A stretch of DNA of 64,000 bases, from the IMG/VR virus record IMGVR_UViG_3300048008_000449, positions 1 through 64,000 of that record, one strand, 5' to 3'. The notes under the pieces are model-generated. The model was given only the letters and a program-made list of their open reading frames with translations, was not told where the DNA came from and did not search any database. The position numbers were made by a program, and so were the translations under genes. How positions within the stretch are numbered: the stretch's first letter is position 1; each line of letters begins with the position of its first letter. This DNA is from a virus. This document shows, piece by piece, positions 1 to 8,276 of the stretch.

Positions 1-185
1 ATGTTCTAGATAACTTATCAACAGGTGATACATTCTATGTTGGTACAACATCAGGAACTTCAATGACAGTAACAGGTAATATTACTAAGACTCAAATCAG
101 TGGCGATTATTATGATTATTACTTTGATGTAAGTGTAGCACCATCAAGTACAACATACTTTTACGAATATACAGTAGTAGCATAA
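1..185 (+). CDS. 3' end of a larger gene, unidentified (possibly structural)
   Basis: The reading frame is open from the left edge (first whole codon at base 3) to a TAA at 183-185, giving 60 residues. The peptide is rich in Thr, Ser, Tyr, Gly and Val with alternating polar and hydrophobic residues (for example FYVGTTSG, YYDYYFDVSV, YFYEYTVVA). This suggests a beta-rich C-terminus such as is common in tail or fibre proteins. That is an inference from composition only; no family is recognised. No terminator is visible between it and the convergent gene that ends at 194. Confidence 0.6.
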   Translation, partial: VLDNLSTGDTFYVGTTSGTSMTVTGNITKTQISGDYYDYYFDVSVAPSSTTYFYEYTVVA

Positions 186-193
186 TAAATAGA

Positions 194-1024
194 TTATAGA
201 TTTATAATTCTTTTAGCCATGCATAGGTCAGGCTTAACCAAGCTCTCATTTAATATATCAGCTTCAAAACATTGTAGCTTTGTACCAAACACAATTTGAT
301 GTGTTATCCATTGTGCATTAAAGAACCAAATGTCACCTGGATTAAAAGTAATATAATGTAATGGGTGGTGAAATTGATCCCATTGTTGTTCATTCCAAAC
401 ACATCTATTACGCATTTCAGTAATAAATGTATGTATATCGTTTTTGTTTAACTCACCTAAATTAAATTCATCTTTATAATCATAGTACATTTTTTCTAAG
501 TCAGGTCCAAAAGATAACACTCTAGGACGTTTCTTATCTAGTTGTACAAACATACGTATCTGTTGTTCATTGCCTGTATGTTGTTCATCTAGTTCGTCTA
601 GGTGTAGTTTATTTTCTACTAATGTATTGTATCTGTGACTGAGCATACGTTCGGTTGTTTTGTAATGTGGGAATAGCATATCAAATACTTCGTTCCAACC
701 TTGTTGTGATTGTTTATGCTTCTTATGAAACAAGTCTATTTGTTCCTCAGACCAATTACGTTCATCTCTTAATCTATTACGTTTTTTGATATGGCTGTTA
801 TACCATGGCATAATCCATTTATTATCGGGGATAGTCCAATCTGGTAAGTCGTTATAATAATCATAATCAAGTTGTGGAATAGTTAAGTTCTTAATAACCA
901 CTGGCCATCCGCTCTCAAATGCTTCGTATACCTTATAATTATCTGTTAAATCTTCTTTCTTTGCGTCAAACACATTGACAACAAAGTCGTCTCCTGCTAT
1001 AATATCTTTAGCGATTCGGGTCAT
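194..1024 (-). CDS. Hypothetical protein, weakly 2OG-oxygenase-like C-terminus
   Basis: A protein of 276 residues. The ATG at 1024 is preferred over more upstream starts because GGAG lies just upstream of it and because longer versions would run into the divergent radical SAM gene. Near the C-terminus it has HYITFNPGDIWFF followed by a His (WITHQIVFG), which resembles the PGD..xF...H strand of double-stranded beta-helix oxygenases. No clear HxD pair could be assigned, so the family is uncertain. It is a single gene pointing away from the radical SAM array and shares a palindromic promoter region with it (1047-1060). Confidence 0.65.
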   Translation of the reverse strand: MTRIAKDIIAGDDFVVNVFDAKKEDLTDNYKVYEAFESGWPVVIKNLTIPQLDYDYYNDLPDWTIPDNKWIMPWYNSHIKKRNRLRDERNWSEEQIDLFHKKHKQSQQGWNEVFDMLFPHYKTTERMLSHRYNTLVENKLHLDELDEQHTGNEQQIRMFVQLDKKRPRVLSFGPDLEKMYYDYKDEFNLGELNKNDIHTFITEMRNRCVWNEQQWDQFHHPLHYITFNPGDIWFFNAQWITHQIVFGTKLQCFEADILNESLVKPDLCMAKRIINL

Positions 1025-1046
1025 ATGTACTCCATTATATATGTAG

Positions 1047-1060
1047 ATAAATATATTTAT
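1047..1060. promoter_or_regulatory. Palindromic, divergent T4-type late promoter motif
   Basis: The 14-base palindrome ATAAATATATTTAT holds an ATAAATA motif on each strand (1047-1053 plus, 1054-1060 minus). T4-like late promoters have TATAAATA at -10. The plus copy would start RNA at about 1059, exactly at the first ATG of the radical SAM array. The minus copy precedes the gene starting at 1024 with a GGAG leader. Assignment rests on motif and position. Confidence 0.5.
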
Positions 1061-1739
1061 GACAGTTGATAATGGTACATATGCTGGTTTAAATATAAAT
1101 TTTATGCGAGTTGGCAGAAGATTTAATGTTGATGCTAGTACCAGATGTAATTTATTATGCCCAGGTTGTACAAGAACACAAGACATGGCGGCTGGAAATC
1201 GTAATTGGGATATAACAGATTTAAAACTTGAATACTTACAAGCATTGTTACATCCTAGAAATAGAATTAGTTGTGTTACTTATAATGGTGCTCTTAGCGA
1301 TCCAATATACAGTGGTACAATGACAGAACAATTGGAATATATTAATACTTTAGAATTTAGACCCAGAGTAATTATTTCAACTAATGGCAGTGGACGTAAT
1401 GAAAAGTGGTGGAAACATTTTTCTAGTTTATTAAGAAAACAAGATTGGCTACAATTTAGCATTGACGGATTAGAAGATACTAATCACATATATAGAGTCA
1501 ATGCAAGATGGAATAGTATTATGGCAGGAGTAAAAACTGTCAGAGAAAATTGCAATGGAAGTCTATGGTGGAGATACGTAGTGTTTGAACACAATTATCA
1601 TCAAGTAGGTAAAGCTAAACAATTAGCTGAGGAGTTGGGATTTGATAAATTTCAACCAATGGTTGGTGATAGAAGAACTCCGGCACATATGTTATTAAAA
1701 AGTGCAACATGGCAAGAGATATTAAATGATATATCCTAG
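1059..1739 (+). CDS. Radical SAM protein, catalytic core half of a split gene
   Basis: A 226-residue radical SAM core. CNLLCPGC at residues 30-37 is the CxxxCxxC motif that binds the [4Fe-4S] cluster and SAM. The usual GGEP strand is replaced by NGALSDP, similar to NGNWGDP in the paralogue at 3469. Later segments (STNGSG, FSIDGLED) match the paralogues. The frame stops at 1739, just before the cysteine-rich C-terminal domain, which continues in the next frame from 1726. The 3469 paralogue has both parts in one 353-residue chain. The ATG at 1059 has no Shine-Dalgarno sequence; 1104 is an alternative start. Substrate unknown. Confidence 0.8.
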   Translation: MTVDNGTYAGLNINFMRVGRRFNVDASTRCNLLCPGCTRTQDMAAGNRNWDITDLKLEYLQALLHPRNRISCVTYNGALSDPIYSGTMTEQLEYINTLEFRPRVIISTNGSGRNEKWWKHFSSLLRKQDWLQFSIDGLEDTNHIYRVNARWNSIMAGVKTVRENCNGSLWWRYVVFEHNYHQVGKAKQLAEELGFDKFQPMVGDRRTPAHMLLKSATWQEILNDIS

Positions 1740-2079
1740 ATGCAAAGTAGTAGGACCAAACGCTAACTCAGAAGCAATGTCAATGAGATTTGACGGCTAT
1801 GTTGTTCCATGTTGTCATATGAATAGTCAACATGCAATGGATAAGTTATCATTGTTCTTGGGTAAAGATGTAAAAAATATACACATTACAAGTGGACATA
1901 GTATAGATGAAATAAATACTAGCAAAGAATATAAACGTATTGAAGATAGTTGGAACACACCTACACCTTTTTCAATTTGTAAAAGTGCATGTGGTAGACC
2001 AGGTGAAATAGGTCCAGACATACATCGCACAGGAACACAATTCGTTCAAAAGACTTTAAACAAGGATACACATGAATAA
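1726..2079 (+). CDS. SPASM-like C-terminal half of the split radical SAM protein
   Basis: This 117-residue frame overlaps the core half by 14 bases. It contains PRCKVVGPNAN, then VVPCCHMN, then CKSACGRPGE: the same Cys spacing as the C-terminal auxiliary-cluster domain of the paralogue at 3469 (CPWYNAQ, WPCCHV, CQRTCG). SPASM-type domains bind extra Fe-S clusters and position the substrate. The pair reads as one protein interrupted by a net one-base frame change. It could be a sequencing or assembly error, a real frameshift mutation, ribosomal frameshifting, or a genuine two-subunit enzyme using the ATG at 1726. Confidence 0.7.
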   Translation: MIYPRCKVVGPNANSEAMSMRFDGYVVPCCHMNSQHAMDKLSLFLGKDVKNIHITSGHSIDEINTSKEYKRIEDSWNTPTPFSICKSACGRPGEIGPDIHRTGTQFVQKTLNKDTHE

Positions 2080-3139
2080 ATCAGTAAATGCATGGAGCGA
2101 GTTTCAACCGCTAAAAAAAGTAGTGCTTGGCGCTCCGTTTCCACCTGAAACATTTGATTGGCATAAGGACAAAGAGACTCGTGATGTTATGCGTCAGATC
2201 TTTACAGAAACAGCAGAGGACTTACAAGTGCTGGAGGGGATATTAAAGGGCAAAGGTATTGAAGTAATACGTCCAAAGAATATATTTACAATCACAGGTG
2301 AAGAACAGATTCAATTACCATGGATGCATTGTGGTTTTCCAAACCACCCATTAATGCCACGTGATACATTAATGCCATATGGTAATAGTATTTTTGAACT
2401 GTTTACAGGTAGCGATAATCGCTACTTTGAAAATCTCGCATATTACGATCATTGTAGTAAATGGTTTCGTGAAGGTGCAGATTGGGTTAGTATGCCAGGA
2501 GTACTAGTAGAGAGTGGTAAAAAATACGACCACTTTGTAAAAAACGATCGACTGCTTTATCATGCGGCTAATATGATAAAGTGTGGACGCCACGTTTTGT
2601 TTAGCCAACCTTACGAGGGAGACAATAAACGAGGCAGAGGAACGGCACTGGGCCGCGAATGGATTCAACGTGAAATAAAGTTGCGATATCCAGACACCCA
2701 ATTTTTGGACATACCAGTAGGAGGACACATCGACGGAAAAATAGCTCTACTAAAACCTGGCGTACTGATGACCTGGAATAAAAACTGGGTACCAGAAGAA
2801 ATGAAAAACTGGACTATTATTGAAGTAGATGATGACTTTGATATGCCCGAAGACTTTCAACAAACTCGTAAGCGTAGATTTCATAAAGAATATGTAAGCA
2901 AGTGGTTAGAGCATTGGGTAGGTTGTCCAGATGAAAGTGTGTTTGATGTTAATGTATTATCATTAGATGAAAGCACAGTTATTTGTACAGGAAAAAACGA
3001 ACAAGCATTTGCTGAAATGGAAGCACACGGCATTGAACCAATTTACTGGAATTTTAGACATCAGTATTTTTGGGATGGTGGCATTCACTGTTTAACAAGT
3101 GATATAGTTAGAGAAGGAGATTGTGAGAGTTATGTATAA
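2072..3139 (+). CDS. Glycine/inosamine amidinotransferase-like pentein enzyme
   Basis: A full-length 355-residue member of the amidinotransferase branch of the pentein (guanidino-modifying) superfamily, which moves the amidino group of arginine onto an amine. Diagnostic segments are PRDTLMPYGNSIFE near residue 97, GGHIDGK with the catalytic His at about 219, and GGIHCLTSD with the nucleophilic Cys at about 340. Length fits glycine amidinotransferase, not the longer arginine deiminases. AAGGAT precedes the ATG. The start overlaps the split radical SAM gene by 8 bases. Acceptor amine unknown; among radical SAM, aminotransferase and SDR-like neighbours, a role in building a guanidino-containing small molecule or modified glycan or peptide is possible. 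Confidence 0.88.
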   Translation: MNKSVNAWSEFQPLKKVVLGAPFPPETFDWHKDKETRDVMRQIFTETAEDLQVLEGILKGKGIEVIRPKNIFTITGEEQIQLPWMHCGFPNHPLMPRDTLMPYGNSIFELFTGSDNRYFENLAYYDHCSKWFREGADWVSMPGVLVESGKKYDHFVKNDRLLYHAANMIKCGRHVLFSQPYEGDNKRGRGTALGREWIQREIKLRYPDTQFLDIPVGGHIDGKIALLKPGVLMTWNKNWVPEEMKNWTIIEVDDDFDMPEDFQQTRKRRFHKEYVSKWLEHWVGCPDESVFDVNVLSLDESTVICTGKNEQAFAEMEAHGIEPIYWNFRHQYFWDGGIHCLTSDIVREGDCESYV

Positions 3140-3476
3140 TCATTTAAAAAATTACATTGGAATATATCTATTAGCAATGGTATGTTTTCTAATATATGCA
3201 TCTGAACCAACAGATGAAATACCAGTTTGGATATGGTATCTTTTCATTCCAGTAGTTTTATGGAAAACGCCACCGTTTAATATTGGTGATTGGTTTTGGG
3301 GTAAAGTAGCAAGTTTTTGGATGTGGATATTGAAACCATTTACAAGATGGCAAAACACTTGGCCTACATGGGTAAAGTATGTGTTTGGTATTGTACTTAT
3401 TATATTGTTTGAAGAATATATTTTAAAGCCAGCAGGCTACACAATGTATCCTTGGAGAATAGATTTTAATGGCTGA
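3123..3476 (+). CDS. Small integral membrane protein, unknown
   Basis: A 117-residue protein rich in Trp and aliphatic residues with three likely membrane segments (about residues 11-27, 34-46 and 86-102). It is read from a GTG at 3123 that follows AAGGAGA closely; an ATG at 3132 is an alternative. It overlaps the amidinotransferase by 17 bases and the next radical SAM gene by 8, so it is translationally coupled to both. No family is recognised. It may anchor or export the product of the neighbouring enzymes, but nothing in the sequence proves this. Confidence 0.7.
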   Translation: MRVMYNHLKNYIGIYLLAMVCFLIYASEPTDEIPVWIWYLFIPVVLWKTPPFNIGDWFWGKVASFWMWILKPFTRWQNTWPTWVKYVFGIVLIILFEEYILKPAGYTMYPWRIDFNG

Positions 3477-4530
3477 TATAATGGAATGGCATAAAAATGT
3501 TACTTCATTGCAGTTTGACATTAGTAGTCATTGCAATGCACGTTGCGGTGCATGTGTAAGAAACAAAGATGGCGGGGAAACTGAATCAAATTTAGAACTA
3601 GCACATTTTGATTTTGACTTATGGAAACGTATAGCATATGAAGATACTAAACGTTGGTATATACATAGACTAAATCTAAATGGAAATTGGGGCGATCCAA
3701 TGATGCATCCAAAATTAGTAGAAATGATGGAAGTATGGTTAGATGCACACCCAAGAAGTACACCATCAATTGCAACAAATGGAAGTATGAGAGGACCAAA
3801 GTTTTGGCATGACTTAGCTAGTGTAATGCATCACTTTCCAAATCATAAAGTAGACTTCTCAATTGATGGAATGGGAGACACACATAGCATATATCGTAGA
3901 CGTACAGACTTTAATAAAATTTGTGAAAATGTAAAATCGTTTTCCGAAGCAGGCGGGCATGCTACAATACAATTTACAATGTTTGAACATAACGAACATC
4001 AGCATAAAGAAGTTGAAGATTTAGCAAGGTCGTTAGGAGCAATGCAACTTGTTAAACGTAGAAGTCATTCTTCAAATATGGTTATAAAAGATAAAGATGA
4101 AGAATATAAAATAACAGCAACTGAAGGTATTCCAGAAGAAAGAATAAAATTAAAAGATGATAGAATTGAAAGTACAAATCCACACAAAGTACATATATTA
4201 GAAGCAAGTGATATGTATGATACTTATTTGAACACTTCAGAAAAACAAAAAACAAAATGTCCTTGGTACAATGCACAAGAGATTCAAATTGATCCTTGGG
4301 GTACAGTTTGGCCATGTTGTCATGTTAGTCTATTTGGAGTTCATTTAGAAAAGCATAATATTGCTAATGAAGTAGATGAAACATTTGTACAGGCTAGAAA
4401 AGATAATAATTTAAAAGATAGTTCTTTGTATGATATATTAAAGTCTGATTGGTATAACGAACATGTTAAGTTAAGCGTCAAAGGCGCAAAATGGAAAACA
4501 TGTCAACGAACATGTGGAGTTGAAGCATAA
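3469..4530 (+). CDS. Radical SAM protein with C-terminal SPASM-like domain
   Basis: An intact 353-residue protein. The SAM-cluster motif CNARCGAC lies at residues 22-29. The GGEP position reads NGNWGDP, as in the split paralogue at 1059. The C-terminal auxiliary domain has CPW at about 264, PCC at 282-284 and CQRTC at 345-349. This core-then-SPASM order is the common one for peptide-modifying and glycan-modifying radical SAM enzymes, unlike most other members of this array. Its stop codon overlaps the next ATG (TAATG). Substrate unknown. Confidence 0.9.
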   Translation: MADIMEWHKNVTSLQFDISSHCNARCGACVRNKDGGETESNLELAHFDFDLWKRIAYEDTKRWYIHRLNLNGNWGDPMMHPKLVEMMEVWLDAHPRSTPSIATNGSMRGPKFWHDLASVMHHFPNHKVDFSIDGMGDTHSIYRRRTDFNKICENVKSFSEAGGHATIQFTMFEHNEHQHKEVEDLARSLGAMQLVKRRSHSSNMVIKDKDEEYKITATEGIPEERIKLKDDRIESTNPHKVHILEASDMYDTYLNTSEKQKTKCPWYNAQEIQIDPWGTVWPCCHVSLFGVHLEKHNIANEVDETFVQARKDNNLKDSSLYDILKSDWYNEHVKLSVKGAKWKTCQRTCGVEA

Positions 4531-5780
4531 TGTATAAAAATCCTATGTTAGATGATCATAGATTCCCTACATGTTTAGCACCATGGAACGCATTAACTAT
4601 TAAGTGGGGCGGTGCAGTATTGCCTGACATTATTTACAATGGCAAGTTTGGAAACATTACAAGACAAACATTACCAGAGATATTAAACAGTGAAGAAGCA
4701 GTAGCATTGCGTAAGTCGCATGCAAGTAGAATAGTTCCAGAAGCATGTTTAGCATGTACCAAAAAAGAACAAAGCGGTAAAAGTCGTAGAATGTATTTTT
4801 GGGATAAACTTGATGTCGATGTTAAAAAAGGAAGTATTAAGAACACAGCAAACAGTAAGCCTGACATACGTTATTTAGATTTTACAATCAGTAATAAATG
4901 TAATTTAGCATGCATACATTGTAATCCTTTTGTAAGTACAGGGTGGACCAAAGATGGAAAGAAACTAAACAAAGAAAAGCCAGACTATTGGAAACAAGCA
5001 CAAATAGGATATCACGGTGTAGAAGATATGACATTCCTTGATAACTTGTTTGCTGATCCAGACTATTTTCGTAACCTACAGTGGGTAGCATTAAGAGGCG
5101 GAGAGCCATTGTATGATGAGAGTTGTAAAGCAATATTACAGTGGTTTATTGATCAAGGACTAGCAAAGAATATTATGCTAGACATTAGTACAAATGCTAC
5201 AGTTTTCGATGATGACTTTCAGGAGATATTTAAACACTTTAAGCATATTGAATTGCTTATCAGTATTGAAGCAGTAGATGAATTATACAGTGTAGTACGA
5301 GGAGGATCGTATACATTTAAAGAATTAGAAGAAAACATAGAAAAGTTTTATACATATCCTAACATTGAAGTTGTGTTTGCAGTAACAGTTATGTTAACAA
5401 ACGTATTTGGGTTAGACAAAGTATGGGACTGGTTTAAAGAAAAACACATGCATAGAGCAAGTATAAGCATGAGTAATGTTGTAGTTAATCCTACATATTT
5501 AAATATTGCATACATGCCAGATGTGTTAAAATATATTATGTATGATAAGCTATTGTCTATTCCAGATCAAAGCATTTGGCCTAAAGGCAGTTATCATGTA
5601 GACGAAATACATTACCAAACTGGAATACATGCTATCAGAGATGGATTACAAGTTGAGGTAAACGAAAAAGAACAAGAAAAGCAATGGGATTGGTTTGTCA
5701 AGTATACAAAAGACTTAGACAGATTACGTGGAACAAACACGTTTGAATTAATAAAGGAGTTAAAATTATATGAACAGTAA
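4530..5780 (+). CDS. Radical SAM protein, degenerate N-terminal Cys domain
   Basis: A 416-residue protein of the array's main architecture: an N-terminal SPASM-like region followed by the radical SAM core. The N-terminus has CLAPWNALTI and CLACTKKE, but the usual PCC is replaced by LPDI, so its N-terminal cluster site has lost two Cys. The core is typical, with CNLACIHC at 124-131, LRGGEPLY near 190 and a late SIEAVDE strand. It starts within the TAATG overlap with the preceding gene. It may have lost one auxiliary cluster or serve as a partner subunit; function is unknown. Confidence 0.87.
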   Translation: MYKNPMLDDHRFPTCLAPWNALTIKWGGAVLPDIIYNGKFGNITRQTLPEILNSEEAVALRKSHASRIVPEACLACTKKEQSGKSRRMYFWDKLDVDVKKGSIKNTANSKPDIRYLDFTISNKCNLACIHCNPFVSTGWTKDGKKLNKEKPDYWKQAQIGYHGVEDMTFLDNLFADPDYFRNLQWVALRGGEPLYDESCKAILQWFIDQGLAKNIMLDISTNATVFDDDFQEIFKHFKHIELLISIEAVDELYSVVRGGSYTFKELEENIEKFYTYPNIEVVFAVTVMLTNVFGLDKVWDWFKEKHMHRASISMSNVVVNPTYLNIAYMPDVLKYIMYDKLLSIPDQSIWPKGSYHVDEIHYQTGIHAIRDGLQVEVNEKEQEKQWDWFVKYTKDLDRLRGTNTFELIKELKLYEQ

Positions 5781-6708
5781 CCCAGATTTTGGTACCAGTG
5801 GCAACAGCGTCTGGAATCAACAATATTTTGATTTTTTAAATGAAACATTCTTTCCTAAAATTGATATCACTACAATTGCTGATGAATCAAATATTATGCT
5901 TGATAGATATCAAGGATGGATAGAAAGTAGTACATTAAATAAATTTAAAGGACTAGACGCATTTCCAATGCGTTATGCAAGCGTTGGTACTACGCAAGCG
6001 TTAGATTGGTGGCATTATTATTGTGCAGTTAACAACATGGATCTAAAAATGTTTAGAGGAGAGTACCCATATCATAGAGATGCATACTTACAAACTCATT
6101 TGGGTTGGGATGATTGTATTGAAGATTGTGGATTAATTGCAGGTGATGCAGTTGTAGTAAGTGTTCCATTTAGTGCAACAGGCAGACTTCCAATACAATG
6201 GGAAGACTTAATGAAAACATGTAACAGACTAAAGATTCCAGTGTTTGTTGATTGTGCATGGTTTGGAACTTGCTTTGGTATTACTGTTAACTTAGATGAA
6301 CCATGTATTAAAATGGTTGCATTTAGTACAACAAAAGGACTTAGTTGTGGTAACTGGCGTGCAGGTATTGTGTTTAGTAAAGTAAACGAAAAAGACTTTA
6401 AACGTGCTACTGATGGTAGCTTAGAAACACAAACAGATTGGAATCATGGTAATCATCTTAATACTGCTATTGCTAACAGATTAATGGCAGAGTTTTCACC
6501 AGATACTATTCCTAAAAAATATATGGCATCGCACATGGCAGTATGTAAACATTATGGATTAATTCCTACACAAACTGTACATATTGCAGAAGGTGCTCGT
6601 GGAACTGAATGGGACGTATTTCATAGAGATGAAACATACAATAGAATTAATATTTCAAAAGCATTGAAGCGACACAAGAACAAGGGAAACTTTTATGACA
6701 ACATATGA
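5770..6708 (+). CDS. PLP-dependent aminotransferase-like protein (fold type I)
   Basis: A 312-residue protein. PVFVDCAWFGTCFGI (around residue 157) followed by AFSTTKGLSCGNWRAGI (around 190) matches the Asp that holds the pyridine nitrogen and the Schiff-base Lys plus downstream Arg of class I/II aminotransferases. It is shorter than the usual 380-400 residues, with a compact N-terminal part and C-terminal small domain, so it may be a divergent or reduced enzyme. AAGGAG precedes the ATG, which overlaps the previous radical SAM gene by 11 bases. Its place next to an amidinotransferase and radical SAM genes fits amino-sugar or amino-acid chemistry. Confidence 0.65.
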   Translation: MNSNPDFGTSGNSVWNQQYFDFLNETFFPKIDITTIADESNIMLDRYQGWIESSTLNKFKGLDAFPMRYASVGTTQALDWWHYYCAVNNMDLKMFRGEYPYHRDAYLQTHLGWDDCIEDCGLIAGDAVVVSVPFSATGRLPIQWEDLMKTCNRLKIPVFVDCAWFGTCFGITVNLDEPCIKMVAFSTTKGLSCGNWRAGIVFSKVNEKDFKRATDGSLETQTDWNHGNHLNTAIANRLMAEFSPDTIPKKYMASHMAVCKHYGLIPTQTVHIAEGARGTEWDVFHRDETYNRINISKALKRHKNKGNFYDNI

Positions 6709-7147
6709 TGATCCTATTAACATAACAACTAAAGGACAATATCCAATTAGAGCCCATATGGTATTTAATAACATGGGTCCAGAAAACTGTGAAGATATCC
6801 TTTGGCAGAATGTAATAGATTCAACAAGTAATCTTGAAGGAAACGAAATAGGTGTAAGTGTAACACAGAGTTATCAATATACAAAGTTAAATGACGATCC
6901 AACTATTATGGTTAGATGGCAAGGTATTAAGACTACAAATGGTAATGAATTTAGAATTGGTCTAGGAAAAGGAATACCAGCAGATAAAAGAACACCACCT
7001 ATAATGTCTGGCAATATGAAAACCGGAGTGCAAGTCAATAGTACACTATCTATACAATCAGTAAAACTAGGTTGTGTAAATGGAGAGTTTGCAATTGAAA
7101 AAGATGGCAAATGGTATGCTATTCAAATAGGAGAAGCTATTGAATAA
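6695..7147 (+). CDS. Hypothetical protein in the radical SAM operon
   Basis: A 150-residue protein with AAGGGAAAC before the ATG. It overlaps the aminotransferase-like gene by 14 bases and the next radical SAM gene by 8. The sequence alternates hydrophobic and polar residues (GVSVTQSY, IMVRWQGI, STLSIQSVKLG, GKWYAIQIG), suggesting an all-beta fold. No Cys motif, signal peptide or membrane segment is seen apart from one Cys in the middle and one near the end. No family is recognised. Confidence 0.65.
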   Translation: MTTYDDPINITTKGQYPIRAHMVFNNMGPENCEDILWQNVIDSTSNLEGNEIGVSVTQSYQYTKLNDDPTIMVRWQGIKTTNGNEFRIGLGKGIPADKRTPPIMSGNMKTGVQVNSTLSIQSVKLGCVNGEFAIEKDGKWYAIQIGEAIE

Positions 7148-8276
7148 ACTTCCTAGTAATGCTTGTGTGTATCCATTCAAAGCTGAAATGCTTATGCATG
7201 GACAACCTGCGACTCCTTGTTGTAGGTTTCATACTAGATTTTTAAAAGGAAAAGGTTTTAACGAAATACGTGAAACTATGATGCGTAATGAATGGCACCC
7301 AGGTTGTTATAAATGTAAATCAGATGAAGAAGTTAAAGGTAGCAGTATGAGAACTGAGGCTGACGAATTCTTTGATGACTTTACAGACACTGTACGTTTA
7401 GAGTACTTAGAAATAACAGTGGGTAGACTTTGCAATTTAGCATGTTTAAGTTGTGGAAGTGAATTCAGTCATACATGGGACAAAGACGAAATAGCATTGG
7501 GAATAAGTAGCGAAGACAAAATTAAAAAATTAAAAGAAGTACAAGAATATGATTTAGATAATTTAGATTTAAATAATTTAAAGCATGTTAAATTTATTAA
7601 AGTAACAGGTGGTGAACCATTTTTACACAAACAGTTTTTAAATCTTATAGTTAGGTTAGCGGACAGTGAACTAGCAGGACAAATTAGCTTAGAGATATTT
7701 ACAAATTGTACATGGTATCCAGCCAAACTTGAACTAGATGCATTAATGAAATTTAAACATATACAACTAAGTCCTAGCATAGATGGTGTAGGTAGTACAA
7801 ATGACTTACTACGTTACCCATCTAAGTGGGAAAAAATAGAAGCTACACTTGACAAGTGGATTGAACTTAGAGACGCTACAGGACGCTTAAATATAGCTAC
7901 AGCCACCACTGTAAGCGTTATTAACGCTCCACAGCTACATGAGTTTATACATTGGGCAAGAGTGCATAAAGGAATAGGAGTTATACTACAGACGGTATAT
8001 GAGCCACACTATATGAGTGTAGAGCATTGGCCAGATTGGTATAAACAAACATTAGATATGATTGTTGAACAGCAATTTTCAGGGTTCAACAAAAATGCAG
8101 GTAAATTTAAGACTGCATATAAACTTTTAAAGAAGCTATGCAAATCGCATAGTAAAAAAGACAATAGTATTATGTATAAGACAGAACTAAAACATATACT
8201 GAAACACCGAGGCCAAGACATTAGTATGGCACCAAAATTTAAGAATATATTAGAGTATCATGATAAACAAGGATAA
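7140..8276 (+). CDS. Radical SAM protein with N-terminal SPASM-like domain
   Basis: A 378-residue protein. The start is a TTG at 7140, preceded by AGGAG, overlapping the previous gene by 8 bases. The N-terminal cysteine-rich region has CVYPF, TPCC at 26-28 and GCYKCKSDEE; the radical SAM motif CNLACLSC is at 98-105 and VTGGEPFLH follows. This order, auxiliary Cys domain first and catalytic core second, recurs in most of the array and is the arrangement often labelled twitch-domain radical SAM in marine phage genomes. Substrate unknown. Confidence 0.9.
   Translation: MNKLPSNACVYPFKAEMLMHGQPATPCCRFHTRFLKGKGFNEIRETMMRNEWHPGCYKCKSDEEVKGSSMRTEADEFFDDFTDTVRLEYLEITVGRLCNLACLSCGSEFSHTWDKDEIALGISSEDKIKKLKEVQEYDLDNLDLNNLKHVKFIKVTGGEPFLHKQFLNLIVRLADSELAGQISLEIFTNCTWYPAKLELDALMKFKHIQLSPSIDGVGSTNDLLRYPSKWEKIEATLDKWIELRDATGRLNIATATTVSVINAPQLHEFIHWARVHKGIGVILQTVYEPHYMSVEHWPDWYKQTLDMIVEQQFSGFNKNAGKFKTAYKLLKKLCKSHSKKDNSIMYKTELKHILKHRGQDISMAPKFKNILEYHDKQG

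Noticed and set aside
4082-4315. Long antisense frames inside radical SAM genes
   Set aside because: They mirror the coding strand's codon pattern, lack ribosome sites and produce low-complexity hydrophobic peptides, so they are shadows.
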